Part shown: piece after piece, positions 1-6,737 of the stretch
Position numbering within the stretch: the first letter of the stretch is position 1
Layout: the number at the start of each line of letters is the position of its first letter
NCBI GenBank assembly: GCA_964459305.1
Contig: CAYWNA010000324.1
Span: 1-13,356 of the forward strand
Reading direction: 5' to 3'
Origin: CAYWNA01 sp964459305
Lineage (GTDB): Bacteria; Planctomycetota; Planctomycetia; Pirellulales; Pirellulaceae
Length of the DNA: 13,356 nucleotides
Notes under the pieces: model-generated
Database searches by the model: none
What the model was told of the DNA's origin: nothing
Seen by the model: only the letters and a program-made list of their open reading frames with translations
Made by a program: the position numbers and the translations under genes

Positions 1-2
1 TC

Positions 3-872
3 TCGCTTGGCTACTACTCGCTCTTTTTGCACTGGCAGGTCAAGGATACCGGCGGCCACCCAGGACATGGCAGCGGGCGTCAACCGGGCAACGACCGGCC
101 GTACAGCGCATACAGCTCGGCTTCGCCGCTGGTCAACAAAATCGACGGCGAACACCACGACGTGCAACTTTCGGTGATGGAAAAGAAGACGATTCGATTG
201 TGGATCGATGCGGGAGCACAATACCCAGGGACGTATGCGGCCTACGGCACCGGTCAAATCGGCGGATGCTGGGGCAATAACCGTCCGGTCCGAGTCATGG
301 CGGATGCTTGGCCCTCGACCGCACCGGCAAGAGATGCCGTCCAAAGAAGATGCGGCTCGTGCCATCCGAACGGGCAGATGCCTCAGTTCGTTACGGACAG
401 AATTCCTTTGGATACATGGGGAGACATGCTGTCGTGGACCAGGCCGCTAAGCCGGTATTCGCGGCACCGACTGTACAACCTCAGCCGCCCGGAGACATCC
501 TTGATCCTGCTGTCCTCTCTTTCCCGCGATGCAGGCGGGTATGCCGAGGGCAAGCCGGTCTCCATCGGCGGCGACGTGAAACCGGCCGCCGAGGATCGGA
601 GCCGACCGCCGCAGCCGATTGTGCATCCGATCGTCTTCACAGACACAAGCGATCCAGACTACCAGAAAATACTCGCACATATTGAGGCCGCGCAACAAAC
701 ACTGAAGGAAATCAAGCGATTCGATATGCCTGGCTTCAAGCCGAACGAACACTATGTCCGCGAGATGAAACGGTATGGCGTGCTCGCCGAATCGTTTCAC
801 TTGGCAAGCGATCCCATCAATGTCTACGCGACGGACGAAGCGTACTGGCGATCGCTGTGGCACCGCCCTTGA
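3..872 (+). CDS. HzsA-related c-type haem protein, C-terminal part (5' truncated by window)
   Basis: The reading frame is open from base 3, so the gene starts before the window; an internal TTG at 27 is not a credible start. The visible 289 residues contain one c-type haem site, CGSCH, encoded at 351-365. They end in a segment (DMPGFKPNEHYVREMKRYG, then DPINVYATDEAYWRSLW) that I recognise from large planctomycete proteins annotated as hydrazine-synthase alpha-subunit-like. The segments LSRPETSLILLSSLSRDAGGY and EKKTIRLWIDAGAQYPGTYA are also typical. By family knowledge these are exported multi-domain proteins with a beta-propeller followed by a cytochrome c-like domain. Real hydrazine synthesis is confined to anammox bacteria, so the function here is unknown, perhaps periplasmic electron transfer. 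The stop at 870-872 is followed by a gap of about 180 bases, so co-transcription with the next gene is uncertain. The family call is good; the function is not known. Confidence 0.85.
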   Translation, partial: SLGYYSLFLHWQVKDTGGHPGHGSGRQPGNDRPYSAYSSASPLVNKIDGEHHDVQLSVMEKKTIRLWIDAGAQYPGTYAAYGTGQIGGCWGNNRPVRVMADAWPSTAPARDAVQRRCGSCHPNGQMPQFVTDRIPLDTWGDMLSWTRPLSRYSRHRLYNLSRPETSLILLSSLSRDAGGYAEGKPVSIGGDVKPAAEDRSRPPQPIVHPIVFTDTSDPDYQKILAHIEAAQQTLKEIKRFDMPGFKPNEHYVREMKRYGVLAESFHLASDPINVYATDEAYWRSLWHRP

Positions 873-942
873 GATTGACGCTAGCAGTCATCGTTTCCCC
901 CGTGTCCGCATAGAGCCTAGCCCTTCTTGTGTTCCCAGGGCA

Positions 943-970
943 GTCAAAGTTCGCCTCACCGTCAAAGTCG
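943..970 (+). repeat. GTCAAAGT direct repeat upstream of the efflux gene
   Basis: Two copies of GTCAAAGT, at 943-950 and 961-968, are 18 bases apart start to start, both on the same helix face allowing for slack. They lie about 90 bases before the TolC-family start. They could be an operator half-site pair, but the motif is short and chance is a real alternative. A small hairpin (GTCGG/CCGAC, 994-1008) follows. I see no clear promoter in this gap. Confidence 0.2.
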
Positions 971-1054
971 CAACAATTGATTCAACCTGCACAGTCGGAA
1001 TGACCGACATAGGTGTTAAGCTGAACTTGCAATAATGAAGGGGGGACACTTCTG

Positions 1055-2536
1055 ATGCAATTCTGCCGCGCCGTCGCTTTCTTGCTTTGCCTGCTTGGCA
1101 TTCTCGGTCGCCAGCCTGTCCTGGCTGACGAATTGCCGACGGTGTCCAATGCGCTCCACTTGGAGAACGCCTCGGATCGCACGGTCCTGCGTTGGATATC
1201 CCACCAGACGGAATCCGCACAACCTCTGGTGGATCCGGAGCCCGCGGAACCGAAAATGGTGCCTGTGCTGCCGCCGGTGGAGACACCGCCCGCGGAGCCA
1301 GGGTTGATGGAACCTCAGGCCGTGAAGCCCGATGCAGTGCCCCCGCCCAGGCCAGCAGAAGCTCCCGATGCCGTGACGCTGGACGAGTTGGTGCAGATCG
1401 CGATGGGGCACAATCCGACGCTGGTCCAATTCGCGATGGCAGTGCAAGCTGCCGAAGGGAACTACGTTCAGGCGGGCCTCTACCCTAACCCTTCGATCGC
1501 GTACGTGGGTGGCGACATCGGCCTTGATGATACCTCCGGGCAGCAGGGCGCGGCCTTCGGTCAGGAGATCGTTACCAGCCGCAAGCTGCTGTTGGCGCGT
1601 GCCGCGGCCGGTTGGGAGATCGAGCAAGCCCGCCATGCCTGGGCAACACAGCGACAACGCGTATTGAACGATGTCCGTACCGGGTACTACGAAGTCCTGC
1701 TAGCCCAGAAGACGATTGACCTGAATGAGCAGCTGGTCCGCATTGGCGACACCGGCGCCCAGGTTGCCCAACAACTGTTCGATCACAAGGTGGCTGGCCG
1801 GGCCGACGTCTACCAGGCCAGCATTGAGGCCGACATGGCCAAGCTCAGCCTGAACGATGCTCGAAACCGTCATCAGGCAGCGTGGAGGCGGCTGACGGCG
1901 GTCATCGGGCGACCGGCAATGCGGCCGAAAGCTCTGGCCGGCAATGTGGAGACGAATCTACCGGAGTTCAATTGGGAGGATACTTTCGCGGCCCTTATGA
2001 GCCGGAGCCCGGAGCTGGCTCAGGCCCGCGCCGGCGTGGAACGGGCGCGTAGCGAGGTGGATCTTCAGTGCGCCCAGCGGTTTCCGAATTTCGAGGTCGA
2101 GAGCTGGGTCAAGTACGACGAAAGTGCTCACCAGAGGCTGATTGACGTCGCAGTCAGCATCCCGCTGCCCTTATTCAATCGCAACCAGGGCAACATCATG
2201 GCGGCACAGTCTGATCTGATCGCTGCTTCGAACGAAATACAACGGGTCGAATTTGACCTGCGCAATCGGCTTGCGGGCGCTTTCGAGCAGTATGCCAATG
2301 CCCGGCGACAGGTCGAAACCTACACCGGCTCAGTGCTTCCCAACGCCAAGAAGTCGTTGGACCTGACCAAGATCGGCTACGAAGCAGGAGAATTCCCGTA
2401 TGTCACGCTGCTGACTGCGCAGCGAACCTATTTCGGCGTCAATCTGGAATACCTGAACAGCCTCACGGAATTGTGGGCTCGCAGTGTCGAGCTGGAAGGA
2501 ATGCTGCTCAGCGGAGGACTGGAAGGACCGGAGTAA
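1055..2536 (+). CDS. TolC-family outer-membrane efflux protein (CusC/CzcC-like)
   Basis: This 493-residue protein should form the trimeric outer-membrane channel of a tripartite efflux pump. Residues 1-24 are a signal peptide (hydrophobic stretch AFLLCLLGILG, cleavage after VLA). A proline/glutamate-rich linker follows at about 45-105. The first OEP repeat starts at VTLDELVQIAMGHNP and contains YPNPSIAY; the second lies at about 300-490 and includes RSPELAQARAGVERARSEVD and SIPLPLFNRNQGNI, both typical of heavy-metal-efflux CusC/CzcC proteins. The ATG at 1055 has an AAGGGGGG ribosome binding site at 1038-1045, 9 bases upstream. No membrane-fusion (HlyD/CusB) or RND pump gene is next to it, so it is an orphan channel here, and its substrate cannot be deduced. 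The proline-rich linker is longer than usual and may span a wide planctomycete periplasm; that is inference. Confidence 0.93.
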   Translation: MQFCRAVAFLLCLLGILGRQPVLADELPTVSNALHLENASDRTVLRWISHQTESAQPLVDPEPAEPKMVPVLPPVETPPAEPGLMEPQAVKPDAVPPPRPAEAPDAVTLDELVQIAMGHNPTLVQFAMAVQAAEGNYVQAGLYPNPSIAYVGGDIGLDDTSGQQGAAFGQEIVTSRKLLLARAAAGWEIEQARHAWATQRQRVLNDVRTGYYEVLLAQKTIDLNEQLVRIGDTGAQVAQQLFDHKVAGRADVYQASIEADMAKLSLNDARNRHQAAWRRLTAVIGRPAMRPKALAGNVETNLPEFNWEDTFAALMSRSPELAQARAGVERARSEVDLQCAQRFPNFEVESWVKYDESAHQRLIDVAVSIPLPLFNRNQGNIMAAQSDLIAASNEIQRVEFDLRNRLAGAFEQYANARRQVETYTGSVLPNAKKSLDLTKIGYEAGEFPYVTLLTAQRTYFGVNLEYLNSLTELWARSVELEGMLLSGGLEGPE

Positions 2537-2649
2537 CGAACTCATTGCTCAATCGATGCGTTGGCTCGCGGATCGAACGTGATGATGTGTCAGTCAGTCC
2601 TCAACGCCAAGGCCGTGAATGAGAATCATAGTCTCGGCAATGGCTTTCG

Positions 2650-2669
2650 CTTGCCTGAGGTCAGGCAAG
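2650..2669. repeat. 9-bp perfect hairpin downstream of the dehydratase remnant
   Basis: CTTGCCTGA at 2650-2658 and TCAGGCAAG at 2661-2669 are exact inverse complements separated by GG. On the minus strand the hairpin sits 15 bases after the stop of the 2-hydroxyacyl-CoA dehydratase remnant, where a terminator would be expected. No T-run follows on either strand, so it may be a decayed or factor-assisted terminator, or a cruciform-type site. Confidence 0.4.
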
Positions 2670-2684
2670 AACCTCTCTCGTCTT

Positions 2685-2840
2685 TCAGCAAAGCGTTTCG
2701 CGGAATGCCTCGAACCGCGTGAGCAGGCTCTGTCGGTCCTCCTTCGCGTCGTTGGTCTCTATCTTGATGAAGTGAAGACCGTTCTCCTTGATCGTCTTCT
2801 CGAACCGGGAACTTTCAATGTCATAGGGATGAGGTGCCTC
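2685..2840 (-). pseudogene. C-terminal remnant of a 2-hydroxyacyl-CoA dehydratase D-type (BcrC/HgdB) gene
   Basis: Read on the minus strand, 2840 down to the TGA at 2685 gives about 51 residues, including PYDIESSRFEKTIKENG, HFIKIETNDAKED and RFEAFRETL. This matches the end of the BcrC/BadD/HgdB family as I know it: a DPY/DPF segment, then LKIETDYS..D, then LRTRIEAFxExL just before the stop. The frame is open further upstream to 2960, but that part is antisense to the zinc-knuckle gene and has no family resemblance, so resemblance ends abruptly at about 2840. The iron-sulfur and substrate domains (about 300 residues) are absent. I infer a gene fragment left by deletion or rearrangement. The family match is from memory of the consensus and rests on only about 45 residues. 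Confidence 0.55.
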
Positions 2841-3029
2841 ATGAAATGCGAATGCTGTGGCCGCGATTGCGTCGAGGCTGATTTGACCGAACACGAGGCC
2901 CGGATGCTCTGCGAGGACTGCTGCATGGACCAACTCGCCCCGCCGAAGGACTGCCAGCACGGCGGCCGCGCGGCCGGCGCCTGGACAAGGGTCAAGGCGC
3001 AGCAGAAGCGAACGGAGGAGGAGAATTGA
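2841..3029 (+). CDS. Small two-zinc-knuckle (zinc-ribbon/LIM-like) protein, 62 residues
   Basis: A cytoplasmic 62-residue protein beginning MKCECCGRDC. It has two CxxC pairs, C3/C6 and C24/C27, with further cysteines at 5, 10, 28 and 38 and a histidine at 40, which suggests one or two structural zinc sites. The pattern MKCxxCG...LCEDCxMDxLxPPKxC is familiar from small uncharacterised bacterial zinc-ribbon proteins; I know no function for them. The ATG at 2841 is preferred over upstream in-frame starts because GAGG (2831-2834) lies 6 bases before it and because the upstream codons run through an antisense gene remnant. The C-terminus is basic/acidic and probably disordered. The stop overlaps the start of a further small ORF, so the two may be translated together. 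Similar proteins could serve as zinc-dependent adaptors; that is speculation. Confidence 0.7.
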   Translation: MKCECCGRDCVEADLTEHEARMLCEDCCMDQLAPPKDCQHGGRAAGAWTRVKAQQKRTEEEN

Positions 3030-3157
3030 AGCAGAGTACGCCCAAGCCGGTGAAGCATTCAGTGGCGGTCGAATCGCTCACTGACTCGCAGGGGCGTGAG
3101 GTCCCATGCGAACGGTACGAGGCTGTGATGTTGAATGAGGGGGAGAGGGGTCTTTGA
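3026..3157 (+). CDS. Possible translationally coupled small ORF, 43 residues
   Basis: A TTG start at 3026 overlaps the TGA stop of the zinc-knuckle gene (TTGA junction), with a strong purine-rich GGAGGAGGAG ribosome binding site about 4 bases upstream. The frame encodes 43 residues containing KHSVAVESLTDSQGREVPCE and ending YEAVMLNEGERGL, then TGA at 3155-3157, just before the riboswitch promoter. The composition is protein-like and the ORF fills the space neatly between the two units. I do not recognise the family. The lack of an ATG and the short length are the main doubts; it could be non-coding 3' sequence. Confidence 0.4.
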   Translation: MKQSTPKPVKHSVAVESLTDSQGREVPCERYEAVMLNEGERGL

Positions 3158-3173
3158 TTCCAATCCAACTGGT

Positions 3174-3201
3174 TTGACACCCCAACCCGAACTGCTACAA
3201 T
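3174..3201 (+). promoter_or_regulatory. Near-consensus sigma-70 promoter for the riboswitch-cobO unit
   Basis: A perfect -35 hexamer TTGACA at 3174-3179 and a -10 TACAAT at 3196-3201 are separated by 16 bases. Transcription would start at about 3208, exactly where the cobalamin riboswitch begins. The agreement of consensus boxes, spacing and position makes this the clearest promoter in the window. Confidence 0.85.
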
Positions 3202-3204
3202 CGG

Positions 3205-3445
3205 CTCAGCGTTTGGTGGCCGGTTGTCCCGTCGGACATACCGGCAAACAGGGAATCCGGTGCGAATCCGGAACGGTCCCGCCGCTGTATACGAGAACGA
3301 ATAGGACCATCCATTCTGTTTCGGCCATTGCCATGTCCTCCATCGACGGGGATGGTGAGAAGGCCGGATGGGCCTCATCTCGAAAGTCAGAAGACCTACC
3401 AGACGCCCGATAGCCGCAATGCCTGCGAGGGACAGGTGTTGTGGA
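3205..3445 (+). promoter_or_regulatory. Cobalamin (adenosylcobalamin-type) riboswitch
   Basis: The conserved core is easy to see. The segment ACAGGGAATCCGGTGCGAAT is followed by CCGGAACGGTCCCGCCGCTGTA (approximately 3248-3288). The B12 box AGTCAGAAGACCTACC lies at 3385-3400. A variable peripheral arm occupies about 3290-3380. A terminal hairpin (CCTG 3422-3425 / CAGG 3433-3436, loop CGAGGGA) is in the position of the P13/L13 element that makes the kissing contact with L5. By family knowledge, cobalamin binding turns the downstream gene off, usually by hiding the ribosome binding site. The switch lies between a strong promoter and cobO, so it should repress cobO when adenosylcobalamin is plentiful. 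The exact outer ends are estimates. Confidence 0.93.
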
Positions 3446-3498
3446 CACGCAATGTCTGACGCCCAACTTGCGTGGATGTTTCTGACAACCGCTTTCTC

Positions 3499-3504
3499 AA
3501 AGGA
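3499..3504 (+). promoter_or_regulatory. Ribosome binding site deciding the cobO start
   Basis: AAAGGA at 3499-3504 lies 7 bases before the ATG at 3512. The in-frame ATGs at 3452 and 3476 have no such site and would add residues that the family lacks, so 3512 is the likely start. Confidence 0.65.
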
Positions 3505-3511
3505 CACGAGA

Positions 3512-4042
3512 ATGGATTGGGAAGGGAAGTCTGGGTACGTACACGTCTACACGGGAGATGGCAAAGGCAAAACTACCGCTGCGCTGGGACTGACGCTCCG
3601 GGCCGCGGGCGCGGGATGGAATGTGTTCCTCGGACAGTTCGCCAAAGGAATGTCCTACAGCGAAGTGGCCGCCCTTGAACGATTCTCGGATCGAATCACG
3701 ATTCGGCAATTCGGTGGAACTTGCTTCATTGACCGCCAGCCAAAGCAAGCCGACGTTGACTCTGCCCAGCTAGGATTGGCGGAGTGTCGAGAGGCTGTCC
3801 TGTCCGGCGACTATCATCTGGTAGTGCTGGACGAGGCCAATGTGGCGGTAGCCTTGGGGCTATTTCCAGTCGATGACCTGCTGAGTCTGATCGAACTTCG
3901 GCCGGAACCGGTCGAGCTTGTGATCACAGGCCGTTGGGCTCACCGCTACGTGACCGACCACGCCGACCTTGTGACTGAAATGCGGGAGGTAAAACACTAC
4001 TACCACCAAGGCGTATTCGCCCGTACCGGCATCGAGAGGTAG
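3512..4042 (+). CDS. cobO: Cob(I)yrinic acid a,c-diamide adenosyltransferase (CobO/BtuR type)
   Basis: A 176-residue cytoplasmic enzyme that transfers the 5'-deoxyadenosyl group of ATP to the cobalt of reduced corrinoids, the adenosylation step of B12 synthesis or salvage. The N-terminal YTGDGKGKTTAALG (residues 13-26) is the P-loop typical of CobO/BtuR. GQFAKG at 41-46, VVLDEAN at 104-110 and VITGRWA further on are also family marks. The length fits the family's usual 170-200. It is the only gene behind the cobalamin riboswitch here; no other cob/cbi gene is in the window, so the organism may salvage corrinoids or keep the other genes elsewhere. The gene ends convergent with the endonuclease III gene, with a gap of about 170 bases in which I see no terminator. 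The start at 3512 is chosen from the ribosome binding site. Confidence 0.95.
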   Translation: MDWEGKSGYVHVYTGDGKGKTTAALGLTLRAAGAGWNVFLGQFAKGMSYSEVAALERFSDRITIRQFGGTCFIDRQPKQADVDSAQLGLAECREAVLSGDYHLVVLDEANVAVALGLFPVDDLLSLIELRPEPVELVITGRWAHRYVTDHADLVTEMREVKHYYHQGVFARTGIER

Positions 4043-4214
4043 CTGCCGGCTCGCAAGACCGTATGTCGTCGACCACGCGTGCATGGATCGCCATGAGAAT
4101 TTCAGTCGCGAGGGGTCATTTCATCAACGGTTGGCGGCCCATAGTCAAGGTGACCATCGAGTCTGTTCGTGAGTCAACGGCCCCGCTCTGTTCCTGCTGC
4201 AAGGGCACCAGCCT

Positions 4215-4931
4215 CTACGCTTTCTTTGTCTGTACGGGTTTGCGTCTTCGAGGAAAGCACGTCCTGCAAATCTCGCACACCGTGCCGTCGCAACTGCGAG
4301 CGGTACAGTACTGGCGGCCATAGTAGATAATCTGCAGATGCAAGCGGCCCCAGGCGTCCTGAGGAAATAGCCGTTTAAGGTCTTTTTCCGTCTGCACAAC
4401 GTTGCGGCCGGAACTCAGGCCCCAACGCTGAGTCAACCGGTGGATGTGCGTGTCCACGGGGAACGCCGGATGGCCGAACGCTTGGTTCATGACCACGCTG
4501 GCCGATTTGTGACCTACGCCGGGCAGCGCCTCCAGATCCTCGAAGTTGTCGGGTACCTCGCCATCGTGCTTTTCCATCAGGATCTTCGACAATTCCGAGA
4601 TGGCTTGGGCCTTCCGCGGTGCCAGTCCCAACGGTTTGATAATCGATTCAATCTTGGCTGCGGACGTCTTCGCCATGGCCGCCGGATTGTCGGCCGCGGC
4701 GAACAGGTGAGGTGAGACTTCGTTGACTCTCTTGTCCGTGCACTGAGCGCTCAATATCACGGCGACCAGCAGCGTGTAGGGATCTCTATGCTTCAGCGGA
4801 ATCCCGGCTCGCGGATAGAGCTCCTGAAGACGTTGTTCGATGTACTTAGCGCGTTCTTTCTTGTTCATGTCGGATGTGAAGCGATCGGTGTCTGGTAATT
4901 CAGGCAGTTTTTGAGAAAACTCGGTCTCCAT
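4215..4931 (-). CDS. nth: Endonuclease III (DNA glycosylase/AP lyase)
   Basis: A base-excision repair enzyme removing oxidised pyrimidines and cleaving the abasic strand. Numbered from the ATG at 4931 (238 residues), the helix-hairpin-helix LPGVGHKSA is at 136-144 with the catalytic lysine K142, and the catalytic aspartate is D160 in PVDTHIHRL. LLVAVILSAQCTD at 54-66 is the usual family start. The C-terminus should hold a 4Fe-4S cluster, classically C-X6-C-X2-C-X5-C. Here cysteines are at 209, 214, 219, 222 and 225 (spacings 4, 4, 2, 2), so the canonical pattern is not met although enough cysteines exist for a cluster. A TTG at 4943 and an ATG at 4868 are alternative starts; none has a good ribosome binding site. 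The first 20 or so residues are not conserved and may not be translated. Confidence 0.95.
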   Translation of the reverse strand: METEFSQKLPELPDTDRFTSDMNKKERAKYIEQRLQELYPRAGIPLKHRDPYTLLVAVILSAQCTDKRVNEVSPHLFAAADNPAAMAKTSAAKIESIIKPLGLAPRKAQAISELSKILMEKHDGEVPDNFEDLEALPGVGHKSASVVMNQAFGHPAFPVDTHIHRLTQRWGLSSGRNVVQTEKDLKRLFPQDAWGRLHLQIIYYGRQYCTARSCDGTVCEICRTCFPRRRKPVQTKKA

Positions 4932-5021
4932 GAATGTAGTCAATTGGGCGATATCACGGAATGACCTACGCCGGTTTCTTCATGCGTGTCATGATCTGCG
5001 AGTTACCGGCAGCCTTGTCAC

Positions 5022-5050
5022 TTTCGACCACCGCGCAGACGCACTACAAT
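5022..5050 (+). promoter_or_regulatory. Weak candidate promoter for the FAD oxidoreductase
   Basis: A good -10 TACAAT at 5045-5050 is preceded by a poor -35 (TTTCGA, 5022-5027) at 17 bases. A start at about 5058 would give a leader of about 45 bases. The same -10 hexamer is used by the riboswitch promoter in this window, but the -35 match is weak. The rest of the 4932-5102 gap shows nothing else. Confidence 0.3.
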
Positions 5051-5102
5051 CACGATAAGTCTTCCGTCACTGATCATTCGAATCTGGACATTTCAAAAAG
5101 CC

Positions 5103-6725
5103 GTGACTAAACGAAGAAGATACGATTGCGTCGTGATCGGTGGTGGCCACAACGGATTGGTAACCGCCGCTTACTTGGCCAAGGCCGGCAAATCGGTTTG
5201 CGTGTTGGAGCAGCGACACGTCCTCGGCGGCTGTGCTGCGACCGAGGAACTGTGGCCCGGCTACAAAGTCTCGACCGCTGCCTACGTGGTCAGCCTGCTA
5301 TTGCCGGAGGTCATCCGCGATTTGCGGCTGAAGCACTACGGCCTGACGATCCTGCCTCGCAATCCGTCGTCGTATACGCCACTTCCGGATGGGCGATCGT
5401 TGCTGATGGGGCCCGATCGAGAGAAGACGCGTGAGGAGATCGCGAAGTTCAGCAGCAAGGATGCGGAAGCCTTCCCAAAGTACGGAGCTTTCTTGGAGCA
5501 CGTGGCCGAAGTGCTGGAGCCGGCGCTGGCCAAATCCGCGCCCGATGCGCTGCCCTTGCCCAAGACGTGGCGCAAAATCAGCGTGGCCAAACGACTGCGG
5601 GATACGGGCAAGTTGTGGCAATTGCATCAAACGCTTACGGAATTAGGCGATGACTTGCCCGAAGCGATCGAACTTGTGACCGGAGCCGCCAGTCCCATTC
5701 TGCAGAGATGGTTCGAAGCCGATGTCCTTCGAGCGACTCTGGCCACCGACGCGATCATCGGCGCTTTCGCCCCGCCATCGGCACCGGGTACGGCGTACGT
5801 ATTGTTGCACCACGTTATGGGAACCGCAGGCGGCGCCCGTGGTATCTGGGGCTACGTGCAGGGCGGTGTCGGCGGACTGGCAGACGCTTTGGAGGCCGCT
5901 TGTCGAGATCTGCACGTGGACATTGTGCGCGAAGTGGAGGTCGTCCGCATCCTGACCGGCGCGGGCCGAACGACGGGCGTCGCGTTGTCGGATGGCTCGA
6001 TTGTCGAGGCGCCGATCGTCGCCTCCAGCGTGGATGCCCATTTGACTTTCGAGAGGCTGTGCGATCCGAGTGAGCTTCCGGAGGAGTTTCGTCAAGCGGT
6101 TGCCCGAATCGATTACAGTTCCGCTTCCGCGAAAATCAACCTTGCTCTCTCCGAACCACCCAGTTTCCGTTCCAATCCGTCGGAAGGTGTCGCGCCACAC
6201 CATCACGGCACCATGCACATTTGCCCCACGTTGGAGTTTATCGAAAGAGCGTACGATGATGCCAAGTACGGCCGTCCCAGCGCTGAACCGATACTCGAGA
6301 TTACGTTGCCATCGGCGGTTGATCCGTCAATTGTGCCGGAAGGCAAGCATCTGATGTCGATTTTCGTGCAATATGCGCCTTATCAATTGGCAAGCGGAAG
6401 CTGGGACGAAATCAAAGACGGTTTTGCCGACCGATGTATCGAATTGCTGGCGCGATACGCACCGAACGTTCCGGATGCGATTGAACACCGCCAGATCCTG
6501 AGCCCGGTGGACATGGAACGCGTTTTCGGCATCACTGGCGGCAATATCATGCAGGGCGCGATGCATCCGCACCAACTATTCTTCATGCGGCCCGTCGCGG
6601 GCTGGGCAGATCATCGCACGCCGATCCGCGGCCTCTATCTGTGCGGCGCCGCAAGTCATCCCGGGGGCGGCATCATGGGGGCCTGCGGGATGAATGCGGC
6701 CGAGGAGATCCTGCGGGACTCCTAA
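5103..6725 (+). CDS. FAD-dependent oxidoreductase, phytoene-desaturase/PYROXD2-like
   Basis: A 540-residue flavoprotein of the COG1233 (CrtI-related) group. The dinucleotide-binding motif VVIGGGHNGLVTAAYLAKAG is at about residues 10-29, followed by VCVLEQRHVLGGCAATEE. The C-terminus has the family FAD signature LYLCGAASHPGGGIMGACG, close to the end. The middle carries the long alpha/beta substrate cap. PYROXD2-like relatives are widespread and their substrates are largely unknown; carotenoid desaturation is only one possibility, and no crtB or other carotenoid gene is nearby. The GTG start at 5103 is taken because the Rossmann motif begins seven codons later; the upstream ribosome binding site is weak. 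It ends 12 bases from the convergent small membrane-protein gene. The family is secure; the substrate is not known. Confidence 0.92.
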   Translation: MTKRRRYDCVVIGGGHNGLVTAAYLAKAGKSVCVLEQRHVLGGCAATEELWPGYKVSTAAYVVSLLLPEVIRDLRLKHYGLTILPRNPSSYTPLPDGRSLLMGPDREKTREEIAKFSSKDAEAFPKYGAFLEHVAEVLEPALAKSAPDALPLPKTWRKISVAKRLRDTGKLWQLHQTLTELGDDLPEAIELVTGAASPILQRWFEADVLRATLATDAIIGAFAPPSAPGTAYVLLHHVMGTAGGARGIWGYVQGGVGGLADALEAACRDLHVDIVREVEVVRILTGAGRTTGVALSDGSIVEAPIVASSVDAHLTFERLCDPSELPEEFRQAVARIDYSSASAKINLALSEPPSFRSNPSEGVAPHHHGTMHICPTLEFIERAYDDAKYGRPSAEPILEITLPSAVDPSIVPEGKHLMSIFVQYAPYQLASGSWDEIKDGFADRCIELLARYAPNVPDAIEHRQILSPVDMERVFGITGGNIMQGAMHPHQLFFMRPVAGWADHRTPIRGLYLCGAASHPGGGIMGACGMNAAEEILRDS

Positions 6726-6737
6726 AGGGTCAAGAGC

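Noticed and set aside
2992..3507. 171-codon minus-strand open frame across the riboswitch
   Set aside because: It is antisense to a structured RNA whose conserved core is unmistakable, has no family resemblance and no ribosome binding site; the frame stays open because of GC-rich composition.
4043..4214. Convergent gap between cobO and nth
   Set aside because: I looked for a bidirectional terminator or small gene and saw neither; the open frames here are antisense or lack ribosome binding sites.
5643..6218. 191-codon minus-strand frame inside the FAD oxidoreductase
   Set aside because: The plus-strand gene has clear FAD signatures across the same region, so this is a codon-bias shadow.
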